Of a stretch of 5,976 nt of DNA, positions 5,922 to 5,976 are shown in pieces (the stretch's first letter is position 1; the number at the start of each line of letters is the position of its first letter). This stretch comes from Ornithinimicrobium sp. Lineage in GTDB: Bacteria > Actinomycetota > Actinomycetes > Actinomycetales > Dermatophilaceae. The notes under the pieces are model-generated. The model was not told the origin of the DNA, searched no databases, and saw only the letters and a list, made by a program, of their open reading frames with translations. The stretch covers positions 1 to 5,976 of the forward strand of contig JASKZT010000034.1 of NCBI GenBank assembly GCA_030145965.1, given 5' to 3'. Made by a program: the position numbers and the translations under genes.

Positions 5922-5976
5922 GGGCCAGTAGCTCAGCCGGTCAGAGCAGCGGACTCATAATCCGTCGGTCCAGGGT
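5922..5976 (+). tRNA. tRNA with anticodon CAT (elongator Met or Ile2), cut by the window end
   Basis: The parts visible are acceptor 5' strand GGGCCAG (5922-5928), T8 A9, D-arm GCTC...GAGC with G18G19, anticodon stem GCGGA/TCCGT around loop CTCATAA (anticodon CAT at 5956-5958), variable loop CGGTC, and the first bases of the T-arm. The T-arm remainder and 3' acceptor strand are outside the window. It is not the initiator, because the three G-C pairs next to the anticodon loop typical of tRNA-fMet are absent (GGA/TCC instead). Elongator tRNA-Met and tRNA-Ile2, whose CAT is modified to lysidine by TilS, cannot be separated without the 3' half and discriminator base. Confidence 0.93.

Overview
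The window comes from a very GC-rich genome. Coding regions have strong G/C bias at third codon positions, and transcription signals are of the TANNNT, often leaderless, type. Gene content points to an Actinomycetota (actinobacterium): a FAS-II gene followed by an AccD6-type carboxyltransferase, a DUF3145 gene, and a secreted NlpC/P60 peptidase with an Ala/Pro/Gln-rich linker. The mix of genes suggests Micrococcales or a related order, but genus cannot be fixed from the sequence alone.

Layout. (1) 1-2194, plus strand: the 3' part of fabF (beta-ketoacyl-ACP synthase II), overlapping by 4 bp (GTGA) a complete acyl-CoA carboxylase beta subunit. This is the distal end of a fatty-acid-synthesis operon: one gene supplies extender units and the other condenses them. 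(2) 2195-3379, plus: a GT4-family glycosyltransferase with its own -10 element just before the ATG, probably leaderless. (3) 3380-3472: a convergent gap with two hairpins, the likely bidirectional terminator. (4) 3473-3988, minus: a DUF3145 protein. DUF3145 is often a neighbour of the FAS-II locus in actinobacteria. (5) 3989-4407: a 419-bp divergent intergenic region with one good promoter in each direction, inverted repeats, and a 9-bp-period GTCACA direct repeat resembling an MtrA site. (6) 4408-5373, plus: an exported NlpC/P60 peptidoglycan hydrolase with a repetitive linker, followed by an 18-bp hairpin. (7) 5472-5891, plus: a small two-CBS-domain protein, probably leaderless. (8) 5922 to the window end: a tRNA with anticodon CAT, cut off by the window edge.

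The genes are mostly ordinary actinobacterial envelope and lipid housekeeping functions. I see no mobile element, CRISPR array or defence system, and no convincing new multi-gene system. The observations most worth checking are the MtrA-like repeat before the NlpC/P60 gene, the altered active-site motif and repeat tract of that enzyme, and the conserved but uncharacterised DUF3145 gene beside the FAS-II genes.
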